Shown: positions 49,486-60,000 of the stretch, piece after piece
Position numbering within the stretch: the first letter of the stretch is position 1
Layout: every line of letters starts with the position of its first letter
NCBI GenBank assembly: GCA_950295325.1
Contig: OX485804.1
Coordinates: forward strand, 30,506,001 to 30,566,000
Reading direction: 5' to 3'
Origin: Polytrichum commune
Taxonomy: Eukaryota > Streptophyta > Polytrichopsida > Polytrichales > Polytrichaceae
DNA: 60,000 bases
Made by a program: the position numbers and the translations under genes
Notes under the pieces: model-generated
What the model saw: only the letters and a program-made list of their open reading frames with translations
Databases searched by the model: none
What the model was told of the DNA's origin: nothing

Positions 49486-51480
49486 TCATTGACAGTGAGG
49501 ACAACTCTACTGTCCAGATGGTAGAGAAGTCAAGGGTGGCCTCAAGCATGCTAGGTGCCAACCACGTTGACACTGATCACGCAAGAGCATAGTAGTCGCT
49601 CATTTCTTCTCTCCACACATAAAACATGAAAAACCCTCTGGCACAACGGCCAGTTCAAGATTAATTGTACCCTCAATGGGTAGATGACATGGGGCACAGT
49701 TTCTGAAATGCTCGCGACATTCCTTGCCATCCTTGCCTTCCAACAACAACAAACCACTCGGCAACACCTCCTTCACCCGAAGGATAGTGCGCCCCGCCCT
49801 GACATCCAATGTTGTAGGCGCCTCACGTTGGAGATAGACATAATTCCCTTGCCGGAATTTCCGCAACTGAGGTCGGTAAGCACCACTTCGAATGCGTGCA
49901 TAACGCAATGTGTCACGGTGCTAAGCAATGAACAAATTCTCCATAGCCATAGGCATGGCCCTCTGGAAGAATTGAGCCCGCTCCTGCAAACACTCTGCCC
50001 AAATGTCTAGGTCATCCAAGTCCACAACAGGAGCTAGCTTTTACCGAATAGAACTCGGGAGTATAGGCTCACGTCCATACAACAACTGATACAAGATGTA
50101 GGACGCCAAAAAGGCATGCCTACTAAATCGATAGCCCATAGCAATCCAAGGCAACATAAGGTCCCAATCCCGGTGGCTCCCCCGAAGTAATCCATACTTC
50201 CTCAAGCCATGTTTGGTTGTCTGAACAACCCATTCAGCCAAGCCATCCACCTCCGGATGATCCCGAGAGGTGGTGCAGTGATCTATGAGCGCCTTAGTGC
50301 ACAACTCCTCAAAAACACCGAGGAACTCCCTTCCTTTGTCAGTCAATACCTAAGCCGGTGTTCCAAAACGTGCCAATACACGATCCAAAAAGGCGGCCGC
50401 GGCCAACTCTGCAAAGTTTTGGGATAAAGCAACAAGCTCAATCCACTTGCTAAAATGCTCCACCATCACCAACACGTACTTTGCTCCACATGGTGTGACA
50501 ACCAATGGTCCTGCAAAGTCCAGCGACCAACGGTAGCCCAATCCCATGATAGGTAAGGGATGTAACTGAGGTGACAAGGTGTTAAAGCTAGACCTGACCC
50601 AGTCACAAACTTCACACCTCCCGACATAAGCAGCCATCTGCTGATACATGCCAGTCCACCAATATTAACCACGCAACATCGAATGTGTCATGCGTATGCC
50701 AAAATGGCCAAGTTCCTCATGCACTTGTCGCACCAAGGAGGCCCTCTGATCCGGCCTAGGGACAATACGCCTTGTCCCATCCGACCACAATCGAAATAAC
50801 AAATTGTTCTCCCAACGGAATCTTGTTATTCGATGTCCAATCCTATCCCTTTCCATTGCCGAGGTAGACGAAGGAAATGTTCCATGTTGGAGCTTATGCA
50901 ATACAGGAAAATCCTTCCATATATCCGCAATAGTTTGAGGTCGATCAGTCTCATCATCCGAGCCCTGTATCGGAACCTTAACAGCCGCACCAAAAAATAA
51001 GGTGAAGTAAGTAGCCGCGTGCCAACCTGGAACCGCCTCTCGATCACAATCTCCATGCCACCTAGCCCCGGTCAAGTCCTCATCCGAAGGACTTGGATTG
51101 CGTGAGAGTCCATATGCATCCAGGTTGGTAATCCCAGCATGGTGTACCACCTCAAAGTCATAAACCTGGAGCAACAAAACCCACCTGGCGAGCTTGCCAG
51201 TAAGCTTCTCCGACTCCATGAGCCACCGTAACGGCTGATGGTCAGTTACCAAAGTAAAGTGTTGACCATAAAGATATGGCCGGAAATGGGCAATAGCCCA
51301 CACCGCCGCCAACACCTCCCCCTCATAGGATGAATAATTGGCCTCCGCCGTATTGTTGCTTTGCAATGCGCAAGCAACAACATACTCCCGGCCAAAGTCG
51401 TCCTTTTGAGTGAGAACTGCTCCCAAACCCAATAAATTCCAGTCCATATGCAACTGGAAAGATTTGGAGACATCTGGACG
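49486..51480 (-). pseudogene. Gypsy pol: RNase H, integrase, PHD-like finger
   Basis: One frame runs through with in-frame stops at 50665-50667, 50350-50352, 50041-50043, 49921-49923, 49600-49602 and 49507-49509, but no frameshift. Domains: RNase H (LGLGAVLTQKD, NYSSYEGEVLAAVWAI, VTDHQPLRWLM); the integrase HHCC zinc region (HEELGHFGIRMTHSM, CEVCDWVR); and the DDE core with Asp at 50518-50520 (WSLDFAGPL), Asp at 50338-50340 (LTDKGREF) and Glu at 50233-50235 (DGLAEWVVQ). The C-terminal GPY/F-like part (RQGNYVYLQREAPTTLDVRA, NCAPCHLP) is followed by a finger with CFMC, DQCQRGWHLAC and CPHC. One expected cysteine of the finger is Arg here. No chromodomain is seen. The domain set is clear but the protein cannot be made. 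Confidence 0.85.
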
Positions 51481-51482
51481 TC

Positions 51483-52824
51483 GTAGCTAACACATATTAC
51501 AGTAATACAAATTTCCATGACTTCAGAAAATGTGTTCTCTGAAAACCTCCTTACTGAAGATAAGCTGGAAAGTATCACTTACTATTTGGAATTACGCAAT
51601 GCTAGAACTATTTTGCTCTATATCTCATATCTTGCCAACAAATGTCAAAAATCGGCTGTTTGGACATTACATGTCGCGCACCTCTCCATGAGGAGTGCCC
51701 GAAACACCATGGGCACAAGGGGGACCCCGGAGTGACACCCAGGACTTGTGGCGCCATTGGTGAGAGGGCCCAAGTGATCCTAGTGTGGGTGAGGGCCCCG
51801 GGCGTTGGGAACGCCTCCCACCCACAAAGACTAGGAGGCATGAGGGTGAGGCCATGAGCTATGCGTAGCTCATGGCGTGGTGATTCTAGAAAGCTCAAGA
51901 ACACCTCAATCGGAGGTGTGAGCTAGGAGTTATGGCCATTTGAGTGGGGCGCTGTCCCGGGACAGCGCCCTGGTACAGCAGTGCCTGGGAGTGATTCCCG
52001 GGACTGCCAAGGTTCAAACAGGCATAACTTCCTCAAGACTTGCCCGAATGGGGCAAGTGAGGAGTCCATCGGCGTCTACGTGAAGCGTAGATGAAGATGG
52101 AGTGGTTGGTTGTTATGATCAGACATCATACAAGGAAGTTATGATGGTCTGAAGCTGCTGGGGGGTTCTAGGCCCAGCAGCTAAGGGAAAATGTCCACTT
52201 GGCCCCAACTCTTGGTAGAGAGACAAGAGGTTGGTTGACGGTGGGGTAGGGGCCCCGCGTGAAGTCCTAGAGGCTTATATGGGTGAGGTGGTGTGGCCTC
52301 ACCCACCCGAGGCCGAACGGCAAGGCCTCCATGGGCTTTGGCCTATTGTGAGGCCATAGTTGCCTAGTATGCTTCGGGTTGTTGTAGTGTTGCTCCGGCA
52401 ATGCGATGATCAACATGGGATTGGACTTCCATGGATGGAAGTCCACATGTAGGAATGGGTTACCGATTAAGGGGTGAGTCCCGAAAGCAAAGTAGGAGGG
52501 TTGGTTCCCTCCTATGAACTATAAGGTCCGGGGTAGGAGGAGCTAATCATTAGCATGGCGGAATGCGAATGGTTAGTGACTCGTAACCTTTGCTAGAATT
52601 GAAAATTGGCAAGATTGTCAAAGGGGGGCTAGCAAGGGTTGCGACATTACAGAACATCTAAGACTAGAAACATGGGAGAGCAATCTACCTGCTAGGAAAA
52701 CGGGGGTTCAAACACACGTGTAAATTGCACGTACCTCTGGCTACATTCGCGGTGCTTCTTCCCCCTCTCTACGTGGCCATTACCAACCGGTGATCGTTCT
52801 CCAACACATCTTGGGGTTCTCGTG
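51483..52824. repeat. 360-bp patch in place of reverse transcriptase, split by a solo LTR
   Basis: Same sequence and order as 35396-35755 near the F-box gene, once the 975-bp LTR and one 5-bp duplicate are removed. It joins the gypsy protease end (WTQEAWIRPG) directly to the start of RNase H, so the polymerase domain, normally ~700-800 bp, has been lost. Ends of the patch lack inverted repeats or target duplication, so it looks like DNA filled in during break repair and not a transposon. Confidence 0.8.
51672..52646 (+). mobile_element. Solo LTR of family LTR-B (975 bp)
   Basis: Starts TGTCGC, ends GCGACA, and is flanked by the perfect 5-bp duplication TTACA (51667-51671 and 52647-52651). 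The empty site is preserved in the 360-bp unit near the F-box gene (35576-35580), which proves the boundaries. By eye ~97% identical to 44633-45608, same orientation. The 20-bp palindrome is also present here (51949-51968). Confidence 0.95.
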
Positions 52825-53561
52825 ACCTGGTCGGATCCACGCCTCCTGAGTCCAGTTGTCCAAACCAAAGCCGAGAGGATAAAGTGCTTGCTGACCAACT
52901 AAAATGTCATAGTTGGTCGCATCCGTCACCGCACACCTAAGAAGAAGAGGTGCGGGTGGATCTCCAGGTTTCACTCGGAAGTTAAGCTGTAATGGCTCCC
53001 GAGTATATCATGTGGCCCGCTCCACGTGACCAACGGATGTGACAATGGTGAATGGATAGGGAGCCAAATCCTCGGCTGCCAATCCCAACTCCTGGGTAAG
53101 CCTCTTGCCGATCATAACCGGTTGTGCCCCTGAATCCATCATCACACAACGGGGAGCAACCCGAGTGGCATTGCCCCCAATCCAATTGACCACCAAAATG
53201 TCGGTATCATTCACCTTACACACGACACCGAGTCAAATGCCGCGGCGCTTGCAAATAGGTCTAGCAGCTACATCAGACAGATAAGCTGCGCTCACGGAGG
53301 CTGGTGAATCATAAGATGTGGCGGTCTTTCGGCCATCCGAGGCGTGTGCGTCAAAAGACGCAATGGCCTCTGCTGCAAGCCTCGCTCGTCGTCTAGCCGC
53401 TTCCTCCGGGTCCTCCGTGGTAGAAATGTCAGCGGTGGCTTGAGCCACAGTCAAAGGAGACGGGGGTGCCTTTCCTTCCAAAATCCTACATGCTAGGTAG
53501 AAAACCTTAGCGGGTTGGATGCCGGATGATGACCATTCCATCGCTGTGAACAACGGGGTGT
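52825..53561 (-). pseudogene. Gypsy gag end and aspartic protease
   Basis: One frame is interrupted by TGA at 53233-53235 and 53008-53010. The protease active-site loop is VMMDSGAQPVMIG; downstream are YDILVGQQALYPLGF and LDNWTQEAWIRPG, where the homology stops at the 360-bp patch. The preceding part is Ala/Arg-rich (EEAARRRARLAAEAIASF). Confidence 0.8.
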
Positions 53562-55002
53562 TGTGAGCCCAAAATGGTGCCCACATGTGGTGATTAACTC
53601 TTCGAAACCAATTTTAGTTTGACTTTGATGTGTTATGATTATTCACAAAACATAAAAAGAGTGAAGTGTGGTTTGGATTTAAGTTTAGACTTTAGAATGT
53701 GTTGGGTGGTTATTTCAAGGTTTAAGTTCAATAGGATAATGCCTTGATTATGTGAGTAGGGGGTAAGGTGAGGCAAGGTGAGCTCCATGGGTTAAATGCC
53801 CACTTTTGGATCCACCTTGGTAGTTTAGGAAGAAGGAAGCTTGGTGGAAGGGGATTAGTCCCTACTTTGAAGGTGAGGGTTAATGGATTGTGATTGGAGG
53901 TGCTAATCCTCTCACCCTATCCTCACCTCTCTCTCCCTCTCTCCCTCTCTCCCTCTTTACTACTTAAGGTGTTTTCTCTCTCATTTTTCTCTCTCTCCAT
54001 TAAGCGCTCTCAAGAGAGCAAGCTCTTAAAGAGCTTGAGCCACCTGTGTGAGACATTAGTTCTTAGTGAAGTTAATTAGTTAAGCTCTCTCTCTCAATGC
54101 CTCCCAATTGAGGGAGCTCTTAGAGTTTAAAGTTGTACGTGTTGATTAGTTAGTAGTTAGTGGAATTAGTGTGTTAGATTAGTTTATTATTTAGGAGCAA
54201 GGAAAAAGAAAGAAGAAGAAAAACTTAGAAAACATGTGATTAGGGAAGGAGAGAGTTTGGATTAGGGTGCAACTAGTGGTTGGGATACCCATTCGGGTAT
54301 TATAACTTCATATACTGAAATCAGAAGGCAGCTGGGCTTGGAGGTTAGACCATCCGGGACTGGAACAGAAGGCAGTTGGGCTTGGTAAGTTAGGCCACAC
54401 CGCGACTGGAATCAAAGGCAGCTGGGCTTGGAGGTTAGACCACCCGGGACTAGAACAGAAGGCAGCTGGGTTGCCTAGCAACAATTCATTTAGACTATCT
54501 AGGGGTTAGCAAGGCTAGCTCAAGTAGTAAGTATTAGCACATAAAAAACTAGATCACATTAGGCCATCTTTAGTGGTAGCTAAGAAGTTATATTCATTTA
54601 GGCTAGTTGGTGCCACGTGTGGGTTTGTAGGAGTGGGTTTAACCATTGAGAAAAGTGTTTTTCAACACTTGCACCTCTTGGTCAAAATAACTCACTTGCA
54701 TTATTAATGGAGAATGTGGAAGATTCTTGCAATGGCAAGAAAAAGGAAGTGAAGATTAAACGAGCGAGGGGAATGTCCTTAAGGGCATGTGTGGCTAAAG
54801 CCACGGGTTGGACGCTTGAGAAAGCCAACTCTACCACAAGCCAAGAGGCTAACATTAATAAAGTACAATGAGTGGAAACAATATGTGTTCTTTTGGACAT
54901 AAAAATTACTTTGCACATGGTTCAAGTTGTAAGAGATACATGTGACTCGCAAAGCCATCACCCGGACTAGGACGCTTAAGGGTGGTGGATTTGGCCTCAC
55001 AG
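53562..55002 (+). mobile_element. Solo LTR of family LTR-C (1441 bp), opposite to host element
   Basis: Begins TGTGAG and ends CTCACA, with a perfect 5-bp target duplication GGTGT (53557-53561 and 55003-55007). It is an inverted, diverged copy of 57001-58508 (shared ends, 'ggacgcttaaggg', 'cccttaagg(a/g)'). It contains a CT-rich stretch near 53917-53990 and about four copies of a ~45-bp motif (agaaggca(g)ctgggcttgg) at about 54325-54475. Removing it with one target copy restores continuous gag-pol sequence. Confidence 0.9.
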
Positions 55003-55007
55003 GTGTG

Positions 55008-56655
55008 CAACACTTTGGATGCCAAAATGTGTACCAAGTCAGTCGCCGGATTCGAAGCTTGAATGACGACTACTGATAGATTGGACAACATCCGCCAATC
55101 CAAAAGACAATGGCAAGCGGGCCTGGCCAATCTGATCCGCGGGACCATTGTCCCGAGCTTGTAGGCTATCCACAGACTTCCCTGTGGTCGAAGGCATGGC
55201 TCATGACACAGATTGAGCACGTGTCACCGCTGCAGAGCTCATCACCTCCCCGAGGCTCCGAACATATAATAATCCGGAGTGGAGGAACTAACTTGAGCTT
55301 CGGAGGAAGACGGTGAGGGCAAAATTTGGCCGGATAATGCCAAACTTTTGAACTTCTCCTCCAAGGCTCCAATCTTTGCCTCCAACGTCTTCTCCCGATC
55401 GAAAGAAGGACATTTCTCTGGATGGATAGCGAAGCAGTTCTCCACCGCATGATTGTTCTGCCCACAATGTGAACACTTCAATTGCTTGGGTAATGTTTAT
55501 CCGCCCCCTTCGTCAAATTCTTAGCGGGAATAAATGGTTTCCGCTTCGGATTACCTACGGTCTGGGCTGGCATTTGCTTCGAGGGACAATCCTTCTTAGT
55601 GTGGTCCACTTGCCCATAAGACCAACAATACATGGTTTTATCCACCTCTGCCTTCGCCAATCTTGTAGCTACAACCGGAACCTTCCGGGATTTGCGAGAA
55701 TCCACTAGCATGGACACCAAGTCCGTGACATCGTGCTGACACAAGGCACAATCACACTGCTCAACGATGGCGAAAGCCTCTGCGAGTGTCGTCCGGCCAC
55801 CACAATCCATGATGATCATAGGGAGAGCTAAGTCAATGAGGCGTTTATCAATTTTTGACAAAAAAAAACCTTCACCAAATGGCTCTCTGCAAAAACACAT
55901 CCAGATTCCCTGGCAAACCTCGCCAACCTTGTGTATATGGTACGAGGTGTGTCCTCTTTCTCCCGTCAAAAGTCCTGGATCCGCTGCATTTGATCTCGGC
56001 GGAAACCTCCATATTCCTCTTCCAAATGGAGTTGGATTTCCTGCAGAGGATCAAAATCAGACGGAACCCCTAAAGAAGCTAAGGCCGCCTGGGTAGTTTG
56101 GGCATACCGAGAGAGTTAAAGACTAGGACTCGACGTACTCACAGATGCGGACGCGAGAGCCTAATCTGTAGGCCCATCGGGGAAACTTCCCTCCACATCT
56201 ACCACAACGACACCCTCGGTTTGCTCCGGCTTCACTACAGGAGTGGCCAATAAACTAGAAATTGCGCCTTCTTTTAATGAGGAAACCAACTCTACCCAAG
56301 TCTCCCAATATCATTCCACATCGCGCAACACCATCCAATGAGCATCCCTCCATTGCTCATAAGTCTGGAGCGCCTCGTACTGCAGATGTTGGGGTAGTAG
56401 CTCGAACACATACCAGTCATTGAAACTGGAATTGCATTGACATTTTTCCCTCATCCATGTCCTGAACCGAATTTTCCAATCTTGCAAGGAAATGGTCCCC
56501 GTTCGACCGTAAAATCGGTCCCGGATGCCGCCTTGCGTCTCCTCCTCCATCTCGTCAAAGGATCCCACACAAAGGACGTGAGACCGAGTGGTAGTCTCCC
56601 ACGCTGAAGTAGGCTGAAAAACCTCGTTGGATGCTACCACTGGTTCAACGTCCAA
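55008..56655 (-). pseudogene. Gypsy gag with two zinc knuckles, frameshifted
   Basis: The gag core (SLQDWKIRFRTWMREKCQC, FELLPQHLQYEAL) starts at or upstream of 56655, where the codon is TTG, so the true start is not fixed. Pieces in three frames follow, showing at least two frameshifts. The nucleic-acid-binding region has CWSYGQVDHTKKDC (second Cys replaced by Tyr) near 55605-55650 and an intact CCHC knuckle CSHCGQNNHAVENC near 55430-55475, followed by a coiled-coil-like EAKIGALEEKFKSLA. Confidence 0.75.
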
Positions 56656-57000
56656 GAGGTCCGAGGATCGTCCTTGCGATGATCCGGAGATGAGGTACGA
56701 TAATGTTAGCTCCGAGTTGTAATCATAAACCCGCAGTGGGTTCGGTCACTGGAGCCAACTATCTAAACTAATGTAGTGTCAAGGTAAAGAGTCAAAAGGT
56801 GAAAGACAATCTGCACCTGCAAACACCACCAAACTTATGGTCTGTTGGTCATCAATTCAACCTCACCATAAGGGAATACAAGCACCACCCACTTGGTGCA
56901 CACACAAGGGTCCCGTCGGTCAACACTCCGACCTCACCCCCACAACACCCTATCACAATCTATGACAATACAAAATGGGGCAGTGCTAGAAAACTCCAAC

Positions 57001-58508
57001 TGTGAGACCTAAACCTCCCCCCTTAAGCGTCCTAGTCCGGGTGATGGTTTTGAGAATCACATGAGTCATACCAAAACTCGTGGTAACATGAAATGTAACT
57101 TCCATCTCAATGAGCTCTCACCTTACTTAAAGTCATGATGTTTTATTAATGCTAACCTCTTGAATAGGCAGGGCATTGGCCTTCTCAAGGGTCCAACCCG
57201 CGGCCTTGGCTACACATGCCCTTAAGGATATTCCTCTTGAAACCTTGGCCCTGGCCAAGGTTTCCTCATCGGTGCTCTTGACCTCAGTGAGGCTATGGCT
57301 TGTCGACTCCATGAGGCAATTAAGTTTCTAGTGTCTTAATTCCCACTCGTCAACCAAAGGCCATTCTCCTTGTGTGGGGCCAACAACCCACCCTCGTGCT
57401 TCACAACAATATTAGCACGTCAATTTATTCCATGACAAGATACAAGTGTTAAAAAAACACTTCTCTCTCTTATCAATATCTTAGCATTTTCCATAGCAAA
57501 TCCTCTCCAAATTCACTCCACAGCTCACTCCTTAATATCACCACCCGCCAACATAAGATTTTCCTAACTGTAGTTCTAATACTAATCCTCCTATCTTCCT
57601 AAATTCTAACTTAGCTACCTACCTTATCCCTAACCTAGCTCCCTCCTAACCCAAACACTTATGGCCCTTACTCCTTGTTGCGACCTCCATCCCAACTCTC
57701 TGCTGGCCGAACAATAACCTTGCCGGCTTAACCCAGCTCTCTGCTGGCCGAACCAGTAGCCTTACCGGCTTAACCCAGCTCTTTGCTGGCCTAACAGTAA
57801 CCTTGCCGGCTTAACCCAGCTCTCTGCTGGCCGAACCAGTAGCCTTACCGGCTTAACCAGAATTAAACTAAATCTATATCTAATCAACACAACTAAAGCT
57901 AAATCTATATCTAATTAACACAACTAAATATTGTGACTAAACACTACAAACTAAAGACTATATATTGAACACTATAAACTAAACCATAAAAACTAACTTT
58001 GCAACCGGTTGGCCCCGGTTCTCCGCCAAGAGAACTTGCACTCCTCCGTGCCTCCCTTGGCTCCACACACATCCACACCCATGTCCACACGGAACACCAA
58101 GGGAGAAAAGAGAGAGAGAGAAGAGAGAGCCAAGAAGATAATGGAAGAAGGAAGGGAAGAGGTGAGTGCCCCCCAAGCCCACAAGCCCCCTTGATCCTCT
58201 CCTACTTAGTAGGCTCTTATCCTATCCACTAACCCTTCATCCCCCTAAACCAACAAGGACACGTTCTAATTCAAACAATTAACTCAAAGGTTCTTCCTCT
58301 TGCCTCCTCAACACTACTCCTCTAATCAAAACATTCCCTAATTCCACTAAACCCCTAATTAACCACACCAAATGGCTTAAGGCCTAAACATAAACCCACA
58401 CCAAGCCTCACTCTTTTTATACTTTTGATTGTTTTAATAACACTCCAAATGCAATTCTAAATAGATTCTAAACCTAAAACAAATATGAGCACTCATTTTG
58501 GGCTCATA
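57001..58508 (-). mobile_element. LTR of family LTR-C, probable 5' LTR of the gypsy element
   Basis: The end at 57001 is TGTGAG (the LTR's CTCACA end on the minus strand) and the other end is CTCATA, one change from the expected CTCACA. It matches 53562-55002 inverted over both ends and several inner blocks. No target duplication (ccaac / ggctc), as expected when one side faces an internal domain. It contains four ~41-bp subrepeats (cagctctctgctggcc ... ttaccggcttaa) at about 57692-57859. A primer-binding site was not recognised next to it. Confidence 0.7.
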
Positions 58509-60000
58509 GGCTCCCCCCAAGATGAATCTTAAACACCCAATCTTTATTCAGAAAGCACAAAGCTCTTAGCATTCATAAATGCTTCACGACCCAGTGGTCA
58601 TTATCACACTTAAGTGCTCAAAGCATCATCGCCTCTTAACAGAGGTCATCCACCTACACTAAACCCTCAAAATCCTAATCCCAAAAAAAATCAACACAAC
58701 ATTGAAGTTACGCCACAGTCTATGGGCTTGGCCATGCCTTTATTCACCAAGGTGGTCAAGATCTAACAATGCCCTAATCTTCGAATCTAATATCCACCCA
58801 ATCATGGAAAGAACGGCTAGACCACCTTCAAAATTTTAATATTAAATTACTTCCCCCATCCACTGGTCGCACGAGCCTAGCTTCCCTTCAACCCGTCACA
58901 ATCCCAGCTGGTTGGCCTCAACTATACCCAACTGCCTCATTAGACTGGAGCACCCCTCTCATGTTCGCACACTCCTTCCTTCGGCTAGCAGAATTCGGCC
59001 ACAGTCCAACCCAGTGTGCCCAACCGCGTATCTCCAGCCAATGCCCAACTCTGTCCTCCAGCAGGCCTCTGCCCATCAGGTTATCAGCTGAACCACGGTT
59101 ACGTACCGCCTTCGGTCACCCCCTCTCGCCTCTAAGCTAAATCCTCTCCCCGCACTTCCACCAGCTTGCACCCATCTTTGAGCTGACTGCCGCAATTTCC
59201 CCCGACCTTTGCTTCCCTGCTCCCAATCTCCGAAATGCGATGCTCAACCTCGTCAAAATGCTGGTGTCCATTCACAGCAGGGCACCCCCTTCCCGGCAGT
59301 GCACGGATTCATCCACCGAATGCTACAATCCCCCTGGATCCGCATAGCCAGCAAGGGCTGCCTTGCGCACATTTTACTGCGCTTACCCATTCCTGCCTCT
59401 GATCCAACCACTAACTGTGAGCCACCCCATCCAGACTCCTCCTCCTTAAACCCTCCTCGCCTTTTTAGATTGGCCCGCCCCTGGCCGCTAAATCTTGGGT
59501 CACACACAAAACGACCAGCATTGATCCTTCTCTCGTCAGGAGCGTTTCCTCCTCGGTGAGCATTGTTCCCCCTTCTCTCCTAGCGCAGCCATTGTGTCCG
59601 TTCGCCCAAGTTGCATCCGCAGCCCAAGCCAGCAGGATCTCTGCCTTGCTTGTAGCAATAACCGGAAAGAAGAGACTTTTTTCTCCCTCCCCCGCCCTCT
59701 TTGATCTCGGAGGTTGCCTTCCAGGGGCCTCCCCGAGCTTCCTGGTTCGTCCCCGTGTGCAGATAACCCTGCTAGCTAATCCCCTCCCAAAACTAACAGA
59801 GAGGAGCCTAATTCCGACACTTAACTGGGCCCCTGTTGGTTGGCCTTACGCATTCCCCCAATTCTAACTAACCCTTAGATCGAGCCTTCAAGGCTCCAAG
59901 CCCAATCAACTCATGAACTAACTCTCTAACATAAGCCTAATACAAACTTTAAAGCCTGCCACTTTTTATCCTTTTGAATATTCCAATGCAATTACAAAAC
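58509..60000. other. Unassigned region, GC-richer in its second half
   Basis: No recognised domain. Open frames at 59209-59559 and 59556-59867 are Pro/Ser/Leu-rich without family resemblance. It may belong to another transposon cut by the window edge. Confidence 0.35.

Larger units (their letters stand above)
49486..58508 (-). mobile_element. Degenerate Ty3/gypsy LTR retrotransposon
   Basis: Order on the minus strand: LTR (57001-58508), leader, gag with two zinc knuckles (56655 to about 55242), protease (about 53223-52825), then RNase H, integrase and a PHD-like finger (51480-49486). This PR-RNaseH-IN order is Ty3/gypsy. The reverse-transcriptase core is missing and a 360-bp patch lies in its place. 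A solo LTR (53562-55002) splits gag-pol, and another (51672-52646) splits the patch. No 3' LTR is seen to the left. Many in-frame stops and gag frameshifts show it is dead. Confidence 0.85.

Overview
This is land-plant nuclear DNA. Three host genes have spliced or plant-type structures: a COBRA-like cell-wall protein, a plastid-type MATE transporter and an F-box protein. They sit in AT-rich sequence packed with plant transposable elements. The F-box family style and a Ty3/gypsy element ending in a PHD-like finger make me lean towards a seed-free plant (bryophyte, lycophyte or fern), but this is an impression and the species cannot be read from the window.

Layout. 1-4.8 kb: a dispersed repeat, a MITE, a terminal-inverted-repeat element running into a ~235-bp tandem array, then simple-sequence-rich DNA upstream of the first gene. 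4.8-8.1 kb: COBRA-like gene (+, 6 exons, 458 aa; all splice phases close). 8.1-14.6 kb: no gene, but several small transposons: a hAT-type MITE with a perfect 8-bp target duplication, a 1.3-kb element with ~450-bp inverted arms, and a 10-bp-TSD Mutator-like MITE. 14.6-22.1 kb: MATE gene (+, 13 exons, 597 aa including a transit-peptide-like N-terminus). Its first intron holds an inverted-repeat element that carries a copy of the end of exon 1. 22-33.6 kb: gene-poor, with MITEs, a LINE tail and decayed sequence. 33.7-35.2 kb: F-box gene (-) with an internal duplication of half the F-box. 38.3-46.8 kb: a nearly intact PIF/Harbinger DNA transposon with two convergent genes, split by a solo LTR. 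49.5-58.5 kb: a degenerate Ty3/gypsy element (-), broken by a second solo LTR of the Harbinger-splitting family, by a solo LTR of what looks like its own family, and by a 360-bp patch that also lies upstream of the F-box gene and occupies the place of the reverse transcriptase. 58.5-60 kb: no gene recognised.

The host genes are unrelated in function. The main content is a layered record of transposition. LTR-element insertions here were mostly reduced to solo LTRs by recombination. The Harbinger genes are each broken by one in-frame stop. In two places host-gene-linked DNA has been copied into repeats (MATE exon 1, and the F-box upstream region). I saw no rRNA, tRNA, CRISPR or bacterial-type feature.
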